Assembly: GCA_021397835.1 (NCBI GenBank) | Contig: JAJFZO010000609.1 | Location: 8,000,001-8,064,000, forward strand | Source: Moringa oleifera | Taxonomy: Eukaryota > Streptophyta > Magnoliopsida > Brassicales > Moringaceae | Reading direction: 5' to 3' | DNA length: 64,000 bases | Part shown: piece by piece, positions 23,600 through 36,060 of the stretch | Layout: the number at the start of each line of letters is the position of its first letter | How positions within the stretch are numbered: position 1 is the stretch's first letter | Position numbers and translations under genes: made by a program | The notes under the pieces: generated by a model | Databases searched by the model: none | The model's input: only the letters and a program-made list of their open reading frames with translations | What the model was told of the DNA's origin: nothing

Positions 23600-26500
23600 G
23601 TTAGCACGCAATGTTACTGATATAATGCTGGCTACTATAGTGTTTAAAGTTAACTTAGTGGATAACGCTAAAGAATGGCAAGTAGACATAGAAGTTACCC
23701 TTCATATTTGTTTGGAAAAGAAGATGTTCTCTTCTTATGTGGCAATTAATAGTGGAAGACAACATTCTATAGGAAATTTTGTAATTTCTAAAGTAGAAGA
23801 TATTGTCAAAATTATGCTTAAGATAACTGTGGGGAAAGAATTCATTCTAAATGATGTGCTTCATGTACTAGACATTTGTAAGAATCTGGTTTTTGGATCA
23901 CTACTAAATAAGAATGAGTTTAAATTAGTGTTTGAATTTGACAAATTTGTATTGACCAAACATGGATTGTTTATTGATAAAGGGTATCTGACTGATAGGT
24001 TATTCAAAAGGAATGTAATGACTGTACTTCGTGATTTTAATAAAAGTATTACAAGTTCCTCTTATTTGATTGAGTCTTTTAATTTATGGCATCATAGATT
24101 ATAACATATAAATTATAGTTCTTTATGACCGTTAGTAAACTTAAAGTTATTACCTTGATTCTACATTGATGCTAATTATAAATATGAACATGTGTGGAAG
24201 CTAAGTTGGGTAGGACACCTTTTCAAGTAAGTGATAGATGCACCGAATTTCTAGAATTAATACATAGTGATATTTATGGTTTAAAGCTTGTGCAAACTAG
24301 AGGTGGTGAAAATAATTTTATTACTTTTATTGATGATTGCACACATTATTATTATGTGTATTTACAAAAGGTAAGGATGAAGCCTTAGAAGTGTTTAAAC
24401 ATTATAAGAATGAGGTTGAAAATCAACTTAGCAGAAAAGTTAAAGTTATTAGGAGCAATAGAGGTGATGAATACGAAACATCATTTGGTAAGTATTGTTC
24501 AAAACATGGGATCATTCATTAAACTACAGCTCCTTATTCACTTCAATCTAATAGGGTTATGGAACGTAAGAATCGTACGTTAAAGAAATGATGAACGCTA
24601 TGTTGATAAGTTCTAGGTTACCTTAGAACATATAAGGAGAAGTTATTCCCTCTGCAACTTACATTCTTAATAAAGTACTTCATAAGAAAAAGAATGTAAC
24701 CCTTTATGAACCATGAAAAGGCCAAAAACCTTTCTACAAATACTTGAAAGTGTGAGAATACTTAGCTAAGATAATTGTTCATAACCTTAAAAAGGTAAAG
24801 ATAGGATCAAAAACCGTCGATTGTATATTCATTGGATATACAAATAACAGTAGTGCATATCAGTTTCTAGTGCACGAATCTGACATTCTAAATATACATG
24901 AAAATACAATTATTGAGTCTAGGAATGCCTCCTTTTTTGAACATATATTTCTTTGTGAAAGTGTACAAGAGGTGTCCTCTCTGAAAAGAACTTATGATAC
25001 TATAAATAGTAATTTTCAAATTGATGATGAAGAACCTAGATGCAGTAAAAGGATTAAAAGGTCCAAGTCATTTGAACCTGATTTTCTAATTTATTTGTTA
25101 GAGAACAAGCCTTAAACATTTAAGGAAGCAATGTCAATCTCTGAAGTTCCATTTTGGAAAGAGGTTATTAATAAAGAAATTGAATCTATCATGCAAAATC
25201 ACACTTGGAAATTATTTAATCTTCCTCCAAGGACCAAGCCTTTGAGATGTAAGTGGATTTTCAAAAGAAAAATAAAACTGGATGGATCAATTAAAAATTA
25301 CAAGGCTAGATTAATAGCTAAAGATTTTAAACAAAAGGAAGGTCTTGACTTTTTTGATACATATTCACCGCTACACGAATAACATCTATTAGAATGCTCA
25401 TACTATTGCTGCAATGCATAATCTTGAAATTCATCAAATGGACGTTAAGACAACCTTCTTGAATAGTGAATAGGAAGAAAAGATTTACGTGGAACAACCT
25501 GAAGGGTTTATTGATCTAGGACAAGAAGCGAAGATATGTAGGCTTGTTAAGTCTTTATATGGATTAAAATCAGCACCAAAATAATGGCATATGAAGTTTG
25601 ACAAAGTAATGTTGTAAAACGATTTTAAAATCAATGAACATGACAAATGTATATATCCCAAAATTACACCACATAACTATGTCATAGTTTGTCTTTATGT
25701 GGATGATATATTAATTATGGGTAGCAATAATGACATGATTAAAGCTACAAAGAAAACTCTGACTAAAAAATTTGATATGTAAGACATCGGTATAGCAAAT
25801 GTCATATTAAGAATTAAAATTTCTAAGGCTTTAGATGGACTAGTATTATCTCAATCACATTACATTGAAAAAATCCTAAAAAGTATAATAAAAATGAAGA
25901 TAGTCCAGCTAAAACATTTGTATATATGAATCTATATTGGCAACAAATAATGGTCAAATCATATCTCAATTAGAGTCTTCTCATATCATGGGTAGTTTAA
26001 TATACTTAATGAACTACACATGCCCTGACGTAGCTTATATCACAAACTGAGTAGGTTTATGAGTAATCTAGATAAAGATCATTAAAAGATATTAGTTAGA
26101 GTTCTTAGATATCTAAAATATACCTTGAACTATGAGTTGCACTATAGTAAATATCCAGCTTTTTTTGAAGGGTATAGTGATGCCAATTGGATATTAGATA
26201 CAAAAGACTCAAAATCCATAAGTGGTTATATTTTCACAATTGGAAGTAGAGTTATATCATGGAAATCCTTTAAATAAACATGCATAGCAAGGCCACTATG
26301 AAATTAAAATTTATAGCTTTAGACAAAGCTAGAGAAGAAGCAAAATGGCTTTGAAATTTCCTAGAGGATATTTTATATTGGTCAAAGCCTATGCCTACTA
26401 TATGTATTCATTATGACAGCCAATTAGCAATTTGGTAAAGTACAAAGTAACATATGCAATGGTAAGTCTAGACACATTCATTGAAGACATGATAATACGA

Positions 26501-26600
26501 AGCAATTACTTTTAAATGAAATAATTTCAATTGCTTATATAAGGTTAAAAGACAGCCTTGTGGATCCATTTACTAAAGGTTTGTCTAGAGATTAAGTTAC
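23600..26600 (+). pseudogene. copia pol relic (protease, integrase, reverse transcriptase, RNase H)
   Basis: The protease region follows the knuckle in the same frame to 24104, ending in the pre-integrase LWHHRL. The integrase catalytic part is at 24194-24522, with LIHSDIYG, FITFIDDCTHYYYVYL and, after a frameshift near 24370, VIRSNRGDEYE. RT begins at 25131 ([30 protein letters not shown]), and the YVDD box lies at 25696-25707. RNase H words [10 protein letters not shown] and AREEAKWL lie at 26220-26350. Several frameshifts and stops break the frame. Confidence 0.88.
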
Positions 26601-27210
26601 TCATCGAGAGGAATGGGATTAAAGCCTATGATAAAAGAGTTATTATAATGGTAACCCAACATAGCTGATTAGAGATCCTAAGATCTAAGATCAAAAGGGA
26701 CAACTAAGTTATGAAGGTCTTAGTAGCTACACTAAGAAGATAACATCTTTTACCCATTTCTTTGGTGAAATAGTGCCATCTGCGATATCTACGAGGATAA
26801 GCTAAGCTTTTAATGATTCTTATATCTTAGAAAGCTAAGTGTAGTATAGCAGACTACTCTTAATAAGAAATCATCTATATCAATATGAAAAAAGGGTCGA
26901 TTCTATGAGAATTAGAAAGCTAAATTCTTTAAAGCACTCATGAAATCATGCGTTGCTCAGGGCCAAAATGAACACAAACATGAAAATCAACTATGCTCAA
27001 AAAGAGACTGTGTGAGTATTATTGTCTTATTATATGACAATAGCTAAATAGTTCAACATATTACATTCACTAGTTAGCCAAGTAAATTTGATAATATGTC
27101 ACTATAAAAGGTTCAAAACCACAAGCTACCTATCTTGATGCAGTTTCTTCTTAGTACAGTCTCTTAAACGTTTGCCTTTGTCATTTATATTTTATGAAAT
27201 TTTCATTCAT

Positions 27211-27218
27211 GTAGGGGA
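27211..27218 (+). other. Polypurine tract of the copia element
   Basis: GTAGGGGA lies one base upstream of the 3' LTR, where plus-strand priming is expected. Confidence 0.7.
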
Positions 27219-27219
27219 T

Positions 27220-27747
27220 TGTTGGAAAAGAGAATTTCATTTTTTTAAAAAATGTTTGAATGAGAAGATGTATTGGTTCCTTTTGAATAAAAAGTTACCT
27301 TTTTATTAAGGATGCATCCTTTCTCTTAGGATACATCTCTTTAGAAAGATACACTCCTTCAAAGGCCACCTTTGTACACCTATAAAAAGCTCACCTCATA
27401 TCCATTTTCATGATCCAAAAAACAAAAACAACCAACTCGTTCTTTCTTCATTCTTCTTTGAAAAAAAAAATAACAAAACTTGTTTAAGAGACAACAATCA
27501 TAAGTTGGTTCGTTGTTCTTGTGAATTAAAGTACTACTTTCACAAAAAGAGATCATTATATCCTGGAAGACATTCACTATCAACCAATAACACCAATTAT
27601 GAGGTGATTTTACCTTAAGAATACAAAGTCAAACTCTAGCCTCGATCTAACATAAGTACAGTGCTACGTATTACAAGTTATTGTAAGTCTAGTTTTATTT
27701 ATTATTTATTTGATTGTTTAGTTGAAGTAAATTATTGATCTTAAACA
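27220..27747 (+). repeat. 3' LTR of the copia element
   Basis: It begins TGTTGGAAAAGAG and ends TTAAACA. It is the direct repeat of 22133-22646, with many substitutions and small indels. Confidence 0.9.
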
Positions 27748-27757
27748 ATATTATTAT

Positions 27758-28690
27758 CTATGACTTCATATCAATAACAATTAATTCCTTAAAAAATCTT
27801 TTAATAATTAAAACAAGAAAAAAAAGTGTAAGCAAATGTGAAATACACCATGTTAAAAACTTAATATAGGAATTTCTATAAAACTTAGTATAGGAAATTC
27901 TTACTCTAGATTGTAAAGCATGGTCTAGTCCATGAGAAAGAGAAACAATCATGAGATTGATAAAGCCAAATTTATGCAACTTTCCCTTCCTCATGTTTTT
28001 CAATTGAGCATGAAAGTACCTAAAAGTAAATAAATTTAAAATAAATAATAAGTAGATATCAAAATAGATTAAGATTAAAATTTTTTACCTGATATATAGA
28101 CAAATAGTAGTTCATTTAATTTTTTTTGCTCAAGCATATCATTACAATCCTCTGAAACAATGAAGTAATAATATGGACAAAAGAAGACCTTCTTATCAAA
28201 TTTTACTCAAATATCATTTCACAAATTAATCAAAAGCTTACTTAAAAGTATATCTAACTTCTTCATTAATCCACTTTTCTTTTAACTCCTAACATATAAT
28301 AATGATAAATTTTAAAAATCAAATGTTTTTAATTAAAAAATTAAAACAAAGATTAATACACAATTAGTCAGTTAGCTTGTACTTTCATAATAACCTCAAC
28401 AAGTTCTTTAGGAAATTTATGTGAGGATCCAATGCAACTTTAACAAACACAAGATATTTGTTCTTGTTTTCAATAGGTAATAATAGCTCCTCTAATTAAT
28501 ATTCGATCAATAGAAACTAAAAAAATAGCATTATTATCATCAAGAATGGTGCTAAATGCAAAAACATTGCTTAATGAATCCACTACTAATTTGCACAAGG
28601 CACTTATTAATTTAGAAAATTGACATTATTAATTATCATTGATGCGCATATAATCAGATGTTGGTATTTAGAAACAACTCTTCAAATGTT
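27758..28690. other. AT-rich stretch between the copia element and the second MULE
   Basis: No protein similarity could be read. The part after 28380 may be the decayed 3' end of the neighbouring minus-strand MULE, but I cannot show it. Confidence 0.35.
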
Positions 28691-28719
28691 GGACTAGTCT
28701 CTAAATAACAAAAATAAAA

Positions 28720-31700
28720 AAAAAGCCATAATATTAAACAATGATATTTATCAAAATAAAACTTAAAAAACAAAAGGTTAAAAGAAAATAGAACTATGCA
28801 TTCTGCTGGTCAAACATGAATTTCCAACCATAGTCCCTTATAGAACCAATATCAATTAAAAATAACTATAAGAACGAAGTCTAGCTCACTTTTGTCTCAA
28901 AATCTACGACATCTTAGGCAATAGGGTACTTATTGTTGTTAGGATCATTACCAATAGCTACCATTTGTTAACCTTATGCTTTGCCATCTACAATGATTAG
29001 ATAACCTAGATAACCATTCATAAGCCTTAACATCTATGACCTTTAACCTAAACAATCATTCATAAGCACTAACATCTATGGCCTTCAGCCTATCCATATA
29101 AGTCTTAATTTCTACACTAATAGTTACTTTAGTGGCACTATATAACAAATCCTTTTATCAACTTTAAAAATTTTTTAAAAATTGCCATAGAAGTGTTGCA
29201 CCCGAAATTGATGTTGACTTTTAGAGCCAGCTCCTTAATTATTGCTACCAATTTCTAAATCAAAGAAAAGCCATAGCATTAAACAATGATACATGATGAA
29301 ACAAAACTCAAAAAATAAAACATTAAAAGAAAATAGGACCATATCTTTTGTTGGTCAAACATGAGTGTCCAATCGTGGTCTTTCACAGAACCAAAATTAG
29401 CTAAAAGTAATTGGAAGAACCAAATCTAGCTCTCAATCATCTTAGAATCTATAACAACATACGTAATGTAATATGTGTTGTTATTAGGATCGATACCAAT
29501 AGTTTCATTAGTTGCCCTTGTCAACCCCATGGTTTTACATGTTTGGACATAAAAATTACTGTTGATGATAATAATAGTCTTAAGAACTAATCGTTTAAGC
29601 AAGTATTACAATATTGAGAGATGAAAGGATCCAAAGAGCATATAATGCATACATTGAAGTTCTTACAACAGAAGGAAAAGTTGAAGACTAAGTAAGTAGT
29701 TTAAGAGCTCTAGAAAGCCCAAAAACTTAGAATTTTAGGTTTACTTGTAAATCTCCTCGATTTTTTTCTTAATAGATATTCTAAAAAATGCATAAAGATA
29801 AAATTCTTTTATTAAAAGAAATCATGGATTTAAAAGAGTTTTTCCAACACTTTGTCATTTCTTAGACTCAAGAGAATGCATGTTTTTAAACCTTGGAAAT
29901 TTGGGACACACTTAGCATACAAAAGACCAAATTTAGTAGATGGCGTTATATCACTATAGACAGGGTGCACTACCACCATGATGTTTAGGCAAATAGAGTG
30001 CTCCCATAAGAAGTGTTTTGAGATCTCACCAGATAGTGACATACCATTGCACCACGAGGCAGCAAGGCTACTTTTACGTGAAGCTCGGTGACACCTTGCT
30101 AAGTAATGCCTTAACACGATATTGCTGCATCAGGCCATAATACCACCACAACCTCAAGGGAAAAATTTGGATTGTTTTGTAAGGGATCCTTTCCATGGAA
30201 CACTTTAAGAAGCATGGTAGCACCTCGCTAAGCAGTAGCTAGCATGATACTATAGTACCAAGTCGCAGTGTCACTGCGACAACAAGTTGAAATTTAAAAT
30301 TTGTGTGTCTAACAGATCTATGTTACGGTACTACTTGGAATAGCATGGTACCACCATATTGATGGCATGTGTGACTTAAGATCCTTTCTTTTTGTGTCTA
30401 ACAAAACTATTTTTAAAAAGGAAGTATAAAAGGATTTCAAAAAGCATTCTTTGTAACTTTTATGCATTTCAAAAGCTTGGGTGTACACTTTTCTAGAGAA
30501 GTTTTCATTCTTACTCATTTTAATCATTATCTCATCTATTAAGCACAAAAGCTTATGAAATTTAAAGCTTTCATTGCATTTGTATGCACTATTGAGAGAG
30601 TTTTCTTACGTTGTAATAGTTTGAAACAAACATTTAATTTTGGATTTAGTGGTGAGGAGATTCACTATTTGTAAACAGACTTGGTTTGGAAAAACCAACA
30701 GTTGCTTCACAAAGCTAGTGGAGAATCCTCAAGCAAGTTGCTTGAAGGTGTGGACATAGACCAGGTGAATCAAACAACATAAAATCTTGTCTGTATTCTC
30801 TAACACGTATCTTTTTTAAATTTTGTACTTATATTTTGAATATATTTTTGTGACAGTTAGATCTTTGCAAACATAGTTAAAATCTTGCTATATAAGCAAT
30901 AAATTTAAAAATGCCTAATTCACCCTTTCTTGGGTTACTTACTTAAGATCAACAGCCCTTATGCCTTGCCATCTAAACTGATTATTGGCCTATAATCTTT
31001 CCAAAAACTTTCTTGCAAGCATCCAAGCATATATAAATGCTTTGAAACATAGTCATTTGATGTGCCTTTATCCAAACTTAGTATGAGAGAACCATTAGAA
31101 TTCTATTGCCTGACCTCATTATAATCCCTCAACCTTTAATATTGTTAACCTTTTGATTCATATATCTTAGACATTACCATCTTCTTCACATTCAAACAAA
31201 CACTCTTAAATATTTTTACAACCAAATTTGCCCTCATAGTCTCCATCAGTGTAGAAATTTTAATTTTAAGATCTCATGTAAACAAGTCCATGAATTTTCT
31301 AGTTACGTGTCTTGAAGTCATGTATTTATTCTTGAATGATCCATTACTCATGTGAGTAAGAACATAAGTTTTCACTGTAAAAGATTAAAATTACCCTACA
31401 TATCAGACAAAATTAATCCATTTTTACCCTTCCCCCCTTACGCCCAACCTTAAGTCTATTAGCTTCAGTTTTATTTTTTTTTTTATAGATTTTACATTGT
31501 AGCCACTGTGAACAGCATATTGTGTCATTGTCTTTCTAGTATCATTTAAGGTGGTAAACATTAATCTAACTTTGAAAATAGAATTATCCATATCAGTAGA
31601 TTTATACTCCATATCACTTTGTGTTTCACTCTTTATCATTACTAGGTGAAATGTGAAGTTCATCAAAGTAATTTACCTTGAAATCATCATCTTTCACATT

Positions 31701-31800
31701 TACTTCATAGTCACTATCTTCAAAATCACCATCCCCATCCCCTTTAGCATCATTGAAGTCTTCTTCACCACTACCTAAACTAATGTGAAGAAAGGAAAAG
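28720..31800 (-). mobile_element. Second decayed MULE, split by a solo LTR and internally duplicated
   Basis: Read on the minus strand, the transposase comes in order. The N-terminal domain is at about 31640-31480 (DMDNSIFKVRLMFTTL, YAVHSGYNVKSI). At about 31130-30960 is LRDYNEVR.. and LDKGTSNDYVSKHLYM, ending RPIISLDGKA. After a 1.4-kb interruption the frame resumes at about 29518 (GIDPNNNTYY, then DHDWTLMFDQQK). A later block at 29160-29030 has KAIDVSAYEW. The core segment then appears again at about 28960-28800 (IGNDPNNNKYPIA, DYGWKFMFDQQN). Stops and frameshifts are present throughout. Terminal inverted repeats were not found. Confidence 0.8.
29519..30954 (+). mobile_element. Solo LTR (1436 bp) with perfect target-site duplication GCCCT
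   Basis: The segment begins TGTCAACCCC and ends GATCAACA, giving TGT..ACA termini. It is flanked exactly by GCCCT at 29514-29518 and GCCCT at 30955-30959. Removing it with one GCCCT restores a continuous MULE core, where DGKA is followed by GQL as expected. A TATA box (TATAAAAG) lies at 30425-30432. The 3' end, with a CCTAATTCACCC-type word, resembles long LTRs of SIRE-like copia elements, which suggests plus orientation. No internal retroelement genes are present, so it is a solo LTR left by LTR-LTR recombination. Confidence 0.85.
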
Positions 31801-31989
31801 CTAGATCTTTGGTAGGATTAGACTTTTTTATTTACTTGTAATGCTTACTTGGCTCATTTAAATGGATGATTACACACATACTTTATGCGTCATTTTCAAT
31901 TAAGCCTTGAGCTTAGAACTTATGTGTTTGATAAATAACATTCAAAACCAACTCTGAAAAAGCTTTAAAATTAGACTAAACTTAGTATA

Positions 31990-32350
31990 GTTTCTTATAG
32001 AAAAATTGAACATGGGATCTAAGAGATAGGGCTGGGTAGCATGATCGTGTTAGGAAGAAAGAGAGAGGTAGGCAGCACTATCTGCCATTGGATGGCATTA
32101 CCATCAGGTGGCATTATCAGTTGGTATCATTACTACTTATTAAGCTTCTATCTAGACTAGTACTATCGATTAGTATCAATACTACCTGCTGGTCAAGTCT
32201 AAATTTAAAATTTTATGTATAATAGCTATTTGAGGCGACACTATTAGTTGAATAGGTAGTGGCACTGATTAGGGGTTTTAAAAGGTGTGATTTTGTGTGT
32301 GGAGGTCGTATATTTAAATTATGGTGTACATAGCTTTTTGGAAACTCAAA
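31990..32350 (+). repeat. Fragment related to the solo LTR family
   Basis: Words such as AAGTCTAAATTTAAAATTTT and a degenerate GGCATTA/GGTAGTGGCAC pattern resemble the middle of the solo LTR at about 30270-30360. It is probably a diverged, truncated LTR next to the Athila element. Similarity was judged by eye. Confidence 0.35.
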
Positions 32351-32359
32351 TTAAATAAT

Positions 32360-33375
32360 TAAGTAGGAAATTTTAGTTCATTTACATGTGTTTTTATGTT
32401 TGTTTTGTAGTTAGATAATTTTGAAAGACATAAAGAAAAAAAAATTAACTCTAGCACCTTAACTTCAAAAGTGTAAGACCATAACTTTACTAATTCTTGC
32501 AAAAATCCCATAAGACAACCAAAGAGTCTAAAGTTATAACTCTAAATGATGAAGCTACAACTCTAATAGAAAATTTTAGGAAATTAAGTTTTTATCAATT
32601 TTTATTAAGGTTAAATATTTAGGTATAAATAGGATACACGGTATTTCTACAGATAGAGACATCAGAAACGGAAGAGAGAGAGAAGGAAAGATCCAAGAAC
32701 ATAATAACAAGATTGAAGATTTTCCTAGATTTCATTCAAAAACTGGCTTTGTCTCTTATCCTTTGTCTTTGATTTTGTTATTTCTTCCATTATGAATAGA
32801 AACTAAACTTCTGATTAAGTAATTAGATGAAACCTATATATATTGAAATTTTAATCCAAGTTTATAGTTTTGTTTATTCAATCAATTTCTTAGTATTATT
32901 CTTCATGCTTGTGGATGTTAAAGCCTGCATTTATCTTATTAATGATTAAACTTAATATCAAAAGGTTTAATTAGTTTGATTAGATCTTGATAATAAGCTA
33001 CCTAGAATTAAATTTGAGTGAAAGCCATCATTTAAGAATATGTGATCATTTGCTAATTAATTGAACCGTTAGTAGATTAATTAGGGACTAAATATTCAAG
33101 ATCTTAATGAATTGCTTCATAAGCTAACTATCATTAAAAGATAGATTATTGATATAGAGTAATATATTTAATTCATTTTTTATATTGTTTCTTAAACCAT
33201 TTTAGTTGCATTCATAGTTAATAACATATCTTAATCAATCAAATCTTACTTATTATTATTTAAATAATTTATGAGTTGTTTAAGTCTTAGTAGTTAAGCT
33301 AAGTCCTCATGGGAACTACTTGGAATTCTCCTGTATTACTTGAGTCACCCGTGCACTTATAGAATTGATATATCA
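32360..33375 (+). repeat. 5' LTR of the Athila-type element (start approximate)
   Basis: It shares blocks with 38122-38600, among them CCATTATGAATAG, CAAGATTGAAGATTTT and AGAGAGAAGG-type words. It ends TATATCA just before the primer-binding site. The 5' edge is set where similarity to the 3' copy begins. Confidence 0.7.
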
Positions 33376-33380
33376 ACTTT

Positions 33381-33400
33381 TTGGCACCGTTGTTAGGGAT
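33381..33400 (+). other. Primer-binding site of the Athila-type element
   Basis: TTGGCACCGTTGTTAGGGAT closely resembles the TGGCGCCGTTGCCGGGGA word that follows the 5' LTR in many plant gypsy elements. Confidence 0.75.
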
Positions 33401-33699
33401 TTTAGTCCTAATATTATAACAAACAACTTTTAGATTAACTTAGACTTTCTTTAGTTATTAGTTTTATTTTTGTTTATTTGTTTTATTTTATTTTGTTCTT
33501 CTTTTCTTTGAGTGAGTTTGTTTTAACTTCCTATTTGTAGTTAGTGCATGAGACATGCATAATCTAGTGACTTCAAGGAACTCAGATATAACAAAAAGCA
33601 ATGCTAAAGAAAAGAAAAAAAAGTTGAGAAAGAGGGGGAAAAATAAAATAATAAGGAGCAACTGGGGAAAATGCTAAATAAAACCTCTTGTCTAATGAT

Positions 33700-34110
33700 A
33701 ATGTCGAGCCTTTAAAGGATTATGCGGTCTTAAACCTCACTGGAGCAGGCTCAAGTATCACCCATCCTATAATTGTTGCAAATAATTTTGAGATCAAGCC
33801 ATTAATCATTTAGATGATTTTGATCTTGGTATAGTTTAATGGGCTGCTTAGTGAAGACCTAAATGCTCACATCGAAAATTTCCTAAAAACTTGTAATGTG
33901 TTCAAAATGAATGGTGTAACTATTGATATGATAAGATTAAGGTTCCCATTCTCACTAAACAATAAGGCTAAGTATGGTTGACTTTCATGCCCCCAAGTAT
34001 GTTTACTACTTGAAATCAGTTTGTTGAAAAATTCTTTGCTAAGTATTTTCTTCTTGTTAAAATTGTAAAGATGAGAAATGAATATAACTCAATTGGTGCA
34101 ATCTAAATTC
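33700..34110 (+). pseudogene. Athila gag relic
   Basis: The translation contains IIVANNFEIKPLI, LNAHIENFLKTCNVFKMNGV and FPFSLNNKAK, which match the conserved retrotransposon gag domain of Athila-like gypsy elements. Frameshifts and stops interrupt it, for example at 33811. Confidence 0.8.
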
Positions 34111-35199
34111 AAATTTTTGTATGAATCATGAGAAAGATATAAGGACATGTTACGACATTGTCCTCATTATGTTTTGCCTAAATAGTTAAAGGTATAGACT
34201 TGTTGTAAGTGGAGCTTTGATGGGTAAAACCATTAACTAAGCCTATAACTTGTTAGAAGAAATAACCTCTAATAACTATCAATGGTTGGCAAATAAATAG
34301 CCAAAAGAACTGTAGGAATTTATGAGATATATGGTCCTTTTGCGTTAGCAAATAAAGTTAACTCTTTGCCTCATAAATTTGATACTTTTACTACTAATAT
34401 TGTTTAATTTGTGCAGGCATGTGAATTATATAAAAGAGAAAATTTGAGTATGAAGTGTCAAATGGGCAGTCCTTTTGCACCATCAAATCAAGTGTAAGCT
34501 TAATTTGTGCAAAATTACCATAAGTAGAAGAACCCATATTCCAATATTTATAATCTTTGATGGAAAAATCACTTAATTTTTCTTGGGGTAACAATACCAC
34601 CTCCTAGATTTCACCAACCACCTCCCTACAAAGAAAAGATAATATCTTTGAAAGATGTCTTGATCAATCTAAGAATGACTACACAGTAATTCATGGTGAT
34701 GACTACATAATAATTCATAGTAAAAACTAAGTCTATCTTGAATAACTAATCTGATTTGATAAAAAAATTAGGGACTCTAGTTGGTCAAATAGTTACCTTA
34801 TTGACCATAAAATTACAGGGAGCTTTTCTTACAAGGTATAAGCTATCACAACTAAAAGTGTTAAACAATTGGATGATCCTAAGGTAAGTCTTATCAAAGA
34901 TACTTAACCTAGAGGTAAGAAAAAGGAACCTAAATTTTTTGATGCTAATGATAAGATAGATGATTCTTATGTTCTTCCCTTGTAAGAGCATATGTTTCTT
35001 TTATTCTGTTTTCTAAAAGATTAATGAAGCAAAATGATGATAAGCAGTTTGTTAAATTTTTAAAAGTTTTTAAAGCATATCTATATCTTTCATGTGAGAA
35101 TTTATAATTAGGGCTAGATATAGTATATAAGATAGTCCACTCTCAGATGCAAGGATCATTTATCCTATTTTTAATAGATCTTAGGTTAGTCTAGTACAA

Positions 35200-36060
35200 C
35201 TGGTGCCTAAGGTGGAATTATGGTGATTAAAAATGAAAATAATGACTTGATTTTCACCAGGACTATTACAAAATATGAATATGCATAGATTATAAGAAAT
35301 TGAGCAAAGCCACTTAAAAAGACCACTTTTCCCTTTCTTTCATTGATCAAATGTTAGAAATACTAGTTGGATATTCTCATTAATGACTAATATTACCATT
35401 TCTTAGATAGTTATTCTGGATATAACAAAATATCAATTGCACCAGAAAAGTAAGACAAGACCACTTTTATCTATCCTTATGGAATATTTGCTTATAGCCA
35501 AATGCCTTTTGGTCTTTGCAATGCATTAACTATATTTTAACACTGCATGATGGCTAACTTTAGTGACATGGTAAAGAAATGCATAAAGGTATTTATGGAT
35601 GATTTCCCAATTTTTAGTTCATCTTTTGATCATTGTTTACCTAACCTTTATTTAGTGATTCAAAGATACAAGGAAACTAACCTAGTAATTAGAAAAAAAA
35701 TGTCACTTCATGGTGCAAAAATGTATTATACTTTCCATAAAATTTTGGCCAAAGGAATGTGAATAGAGTAAAGATTAAGGTAATGAAGAAGCTACCACCT
35801 CTAATATTTGCCAAAGGAGTGAGAAGTTTTCTACTAGGTTTTATAAAAGATTCGTAAAAGACTTGTCCAAAATCAATAAACCTTCATATAACTTATTAGT
35901 AAAAGATGTTACTTTCAATTTTACTAATGAAAGCCTTATTTTCTTTGAGAAATTAAAGAATGAACTAACTATAACTTCAATTATTGTTTCCCTTAACTAG
36001 ACACTACCATTGATCTTATGTATGATGCGGGCATCTATACTATTGGAGCAGTAGAGGTGC
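35200..36060 (+). pseudogene. Athila reverse transcriptase and start of RNase H, relic
   Basis: RT words appear in order: CIDYKKLSKAT, FIDQMLE, FLDSYSGYNKISIAPE, FIYPYGIFAYSQMPFGLCNA, and VFMDDF with the catalytic FMDD at 35592-35603. Then the connection domain reads SFYRRFVKDLSKI. The RNase H start reads LMYDAGIYTIGAV and breaks off near 36055. Several stops and frameshifts prevent translation. Confidence 0.85.

Larger units (their letters stand above)
22133..27747 (+). mobile_element. Ty1/copia LTR retrotransposon, degenerate, both LTRs present
   Basis: Two diverged direct repeats of 514 and 528 bp (TGTTAGAAAAGAG.. and TGTTGGAAAAGAG.., both ending TTAAACA) flank a gag-pol relic in copia order: gag, zinc knuckle, protease, integrase, reverse transcriptase, RNase H. 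A polypurine tract, GTAGGGGA, lies at 27211-27218 just before the 3' LTR. Flanking pentamers ATAGT (22128-22132) and ATATT (after 27747) match at 4 of 5 positions and may be a worn target-site duplication. Many substitutions and small indels between the LTRs, plus stops in every domain, show an old, immobile copy. Confidence 0.92.

Noticed and set aside
27380..27583. Minus-strand open frame of 67 codons
   Set aside because: It lies wholly inside the copia 3' LTR on the antisense strand.
29830..30117. 95-codon minus-strand open frame
   Set aside because: It lies inside the solo LTR and has no protein similarity.
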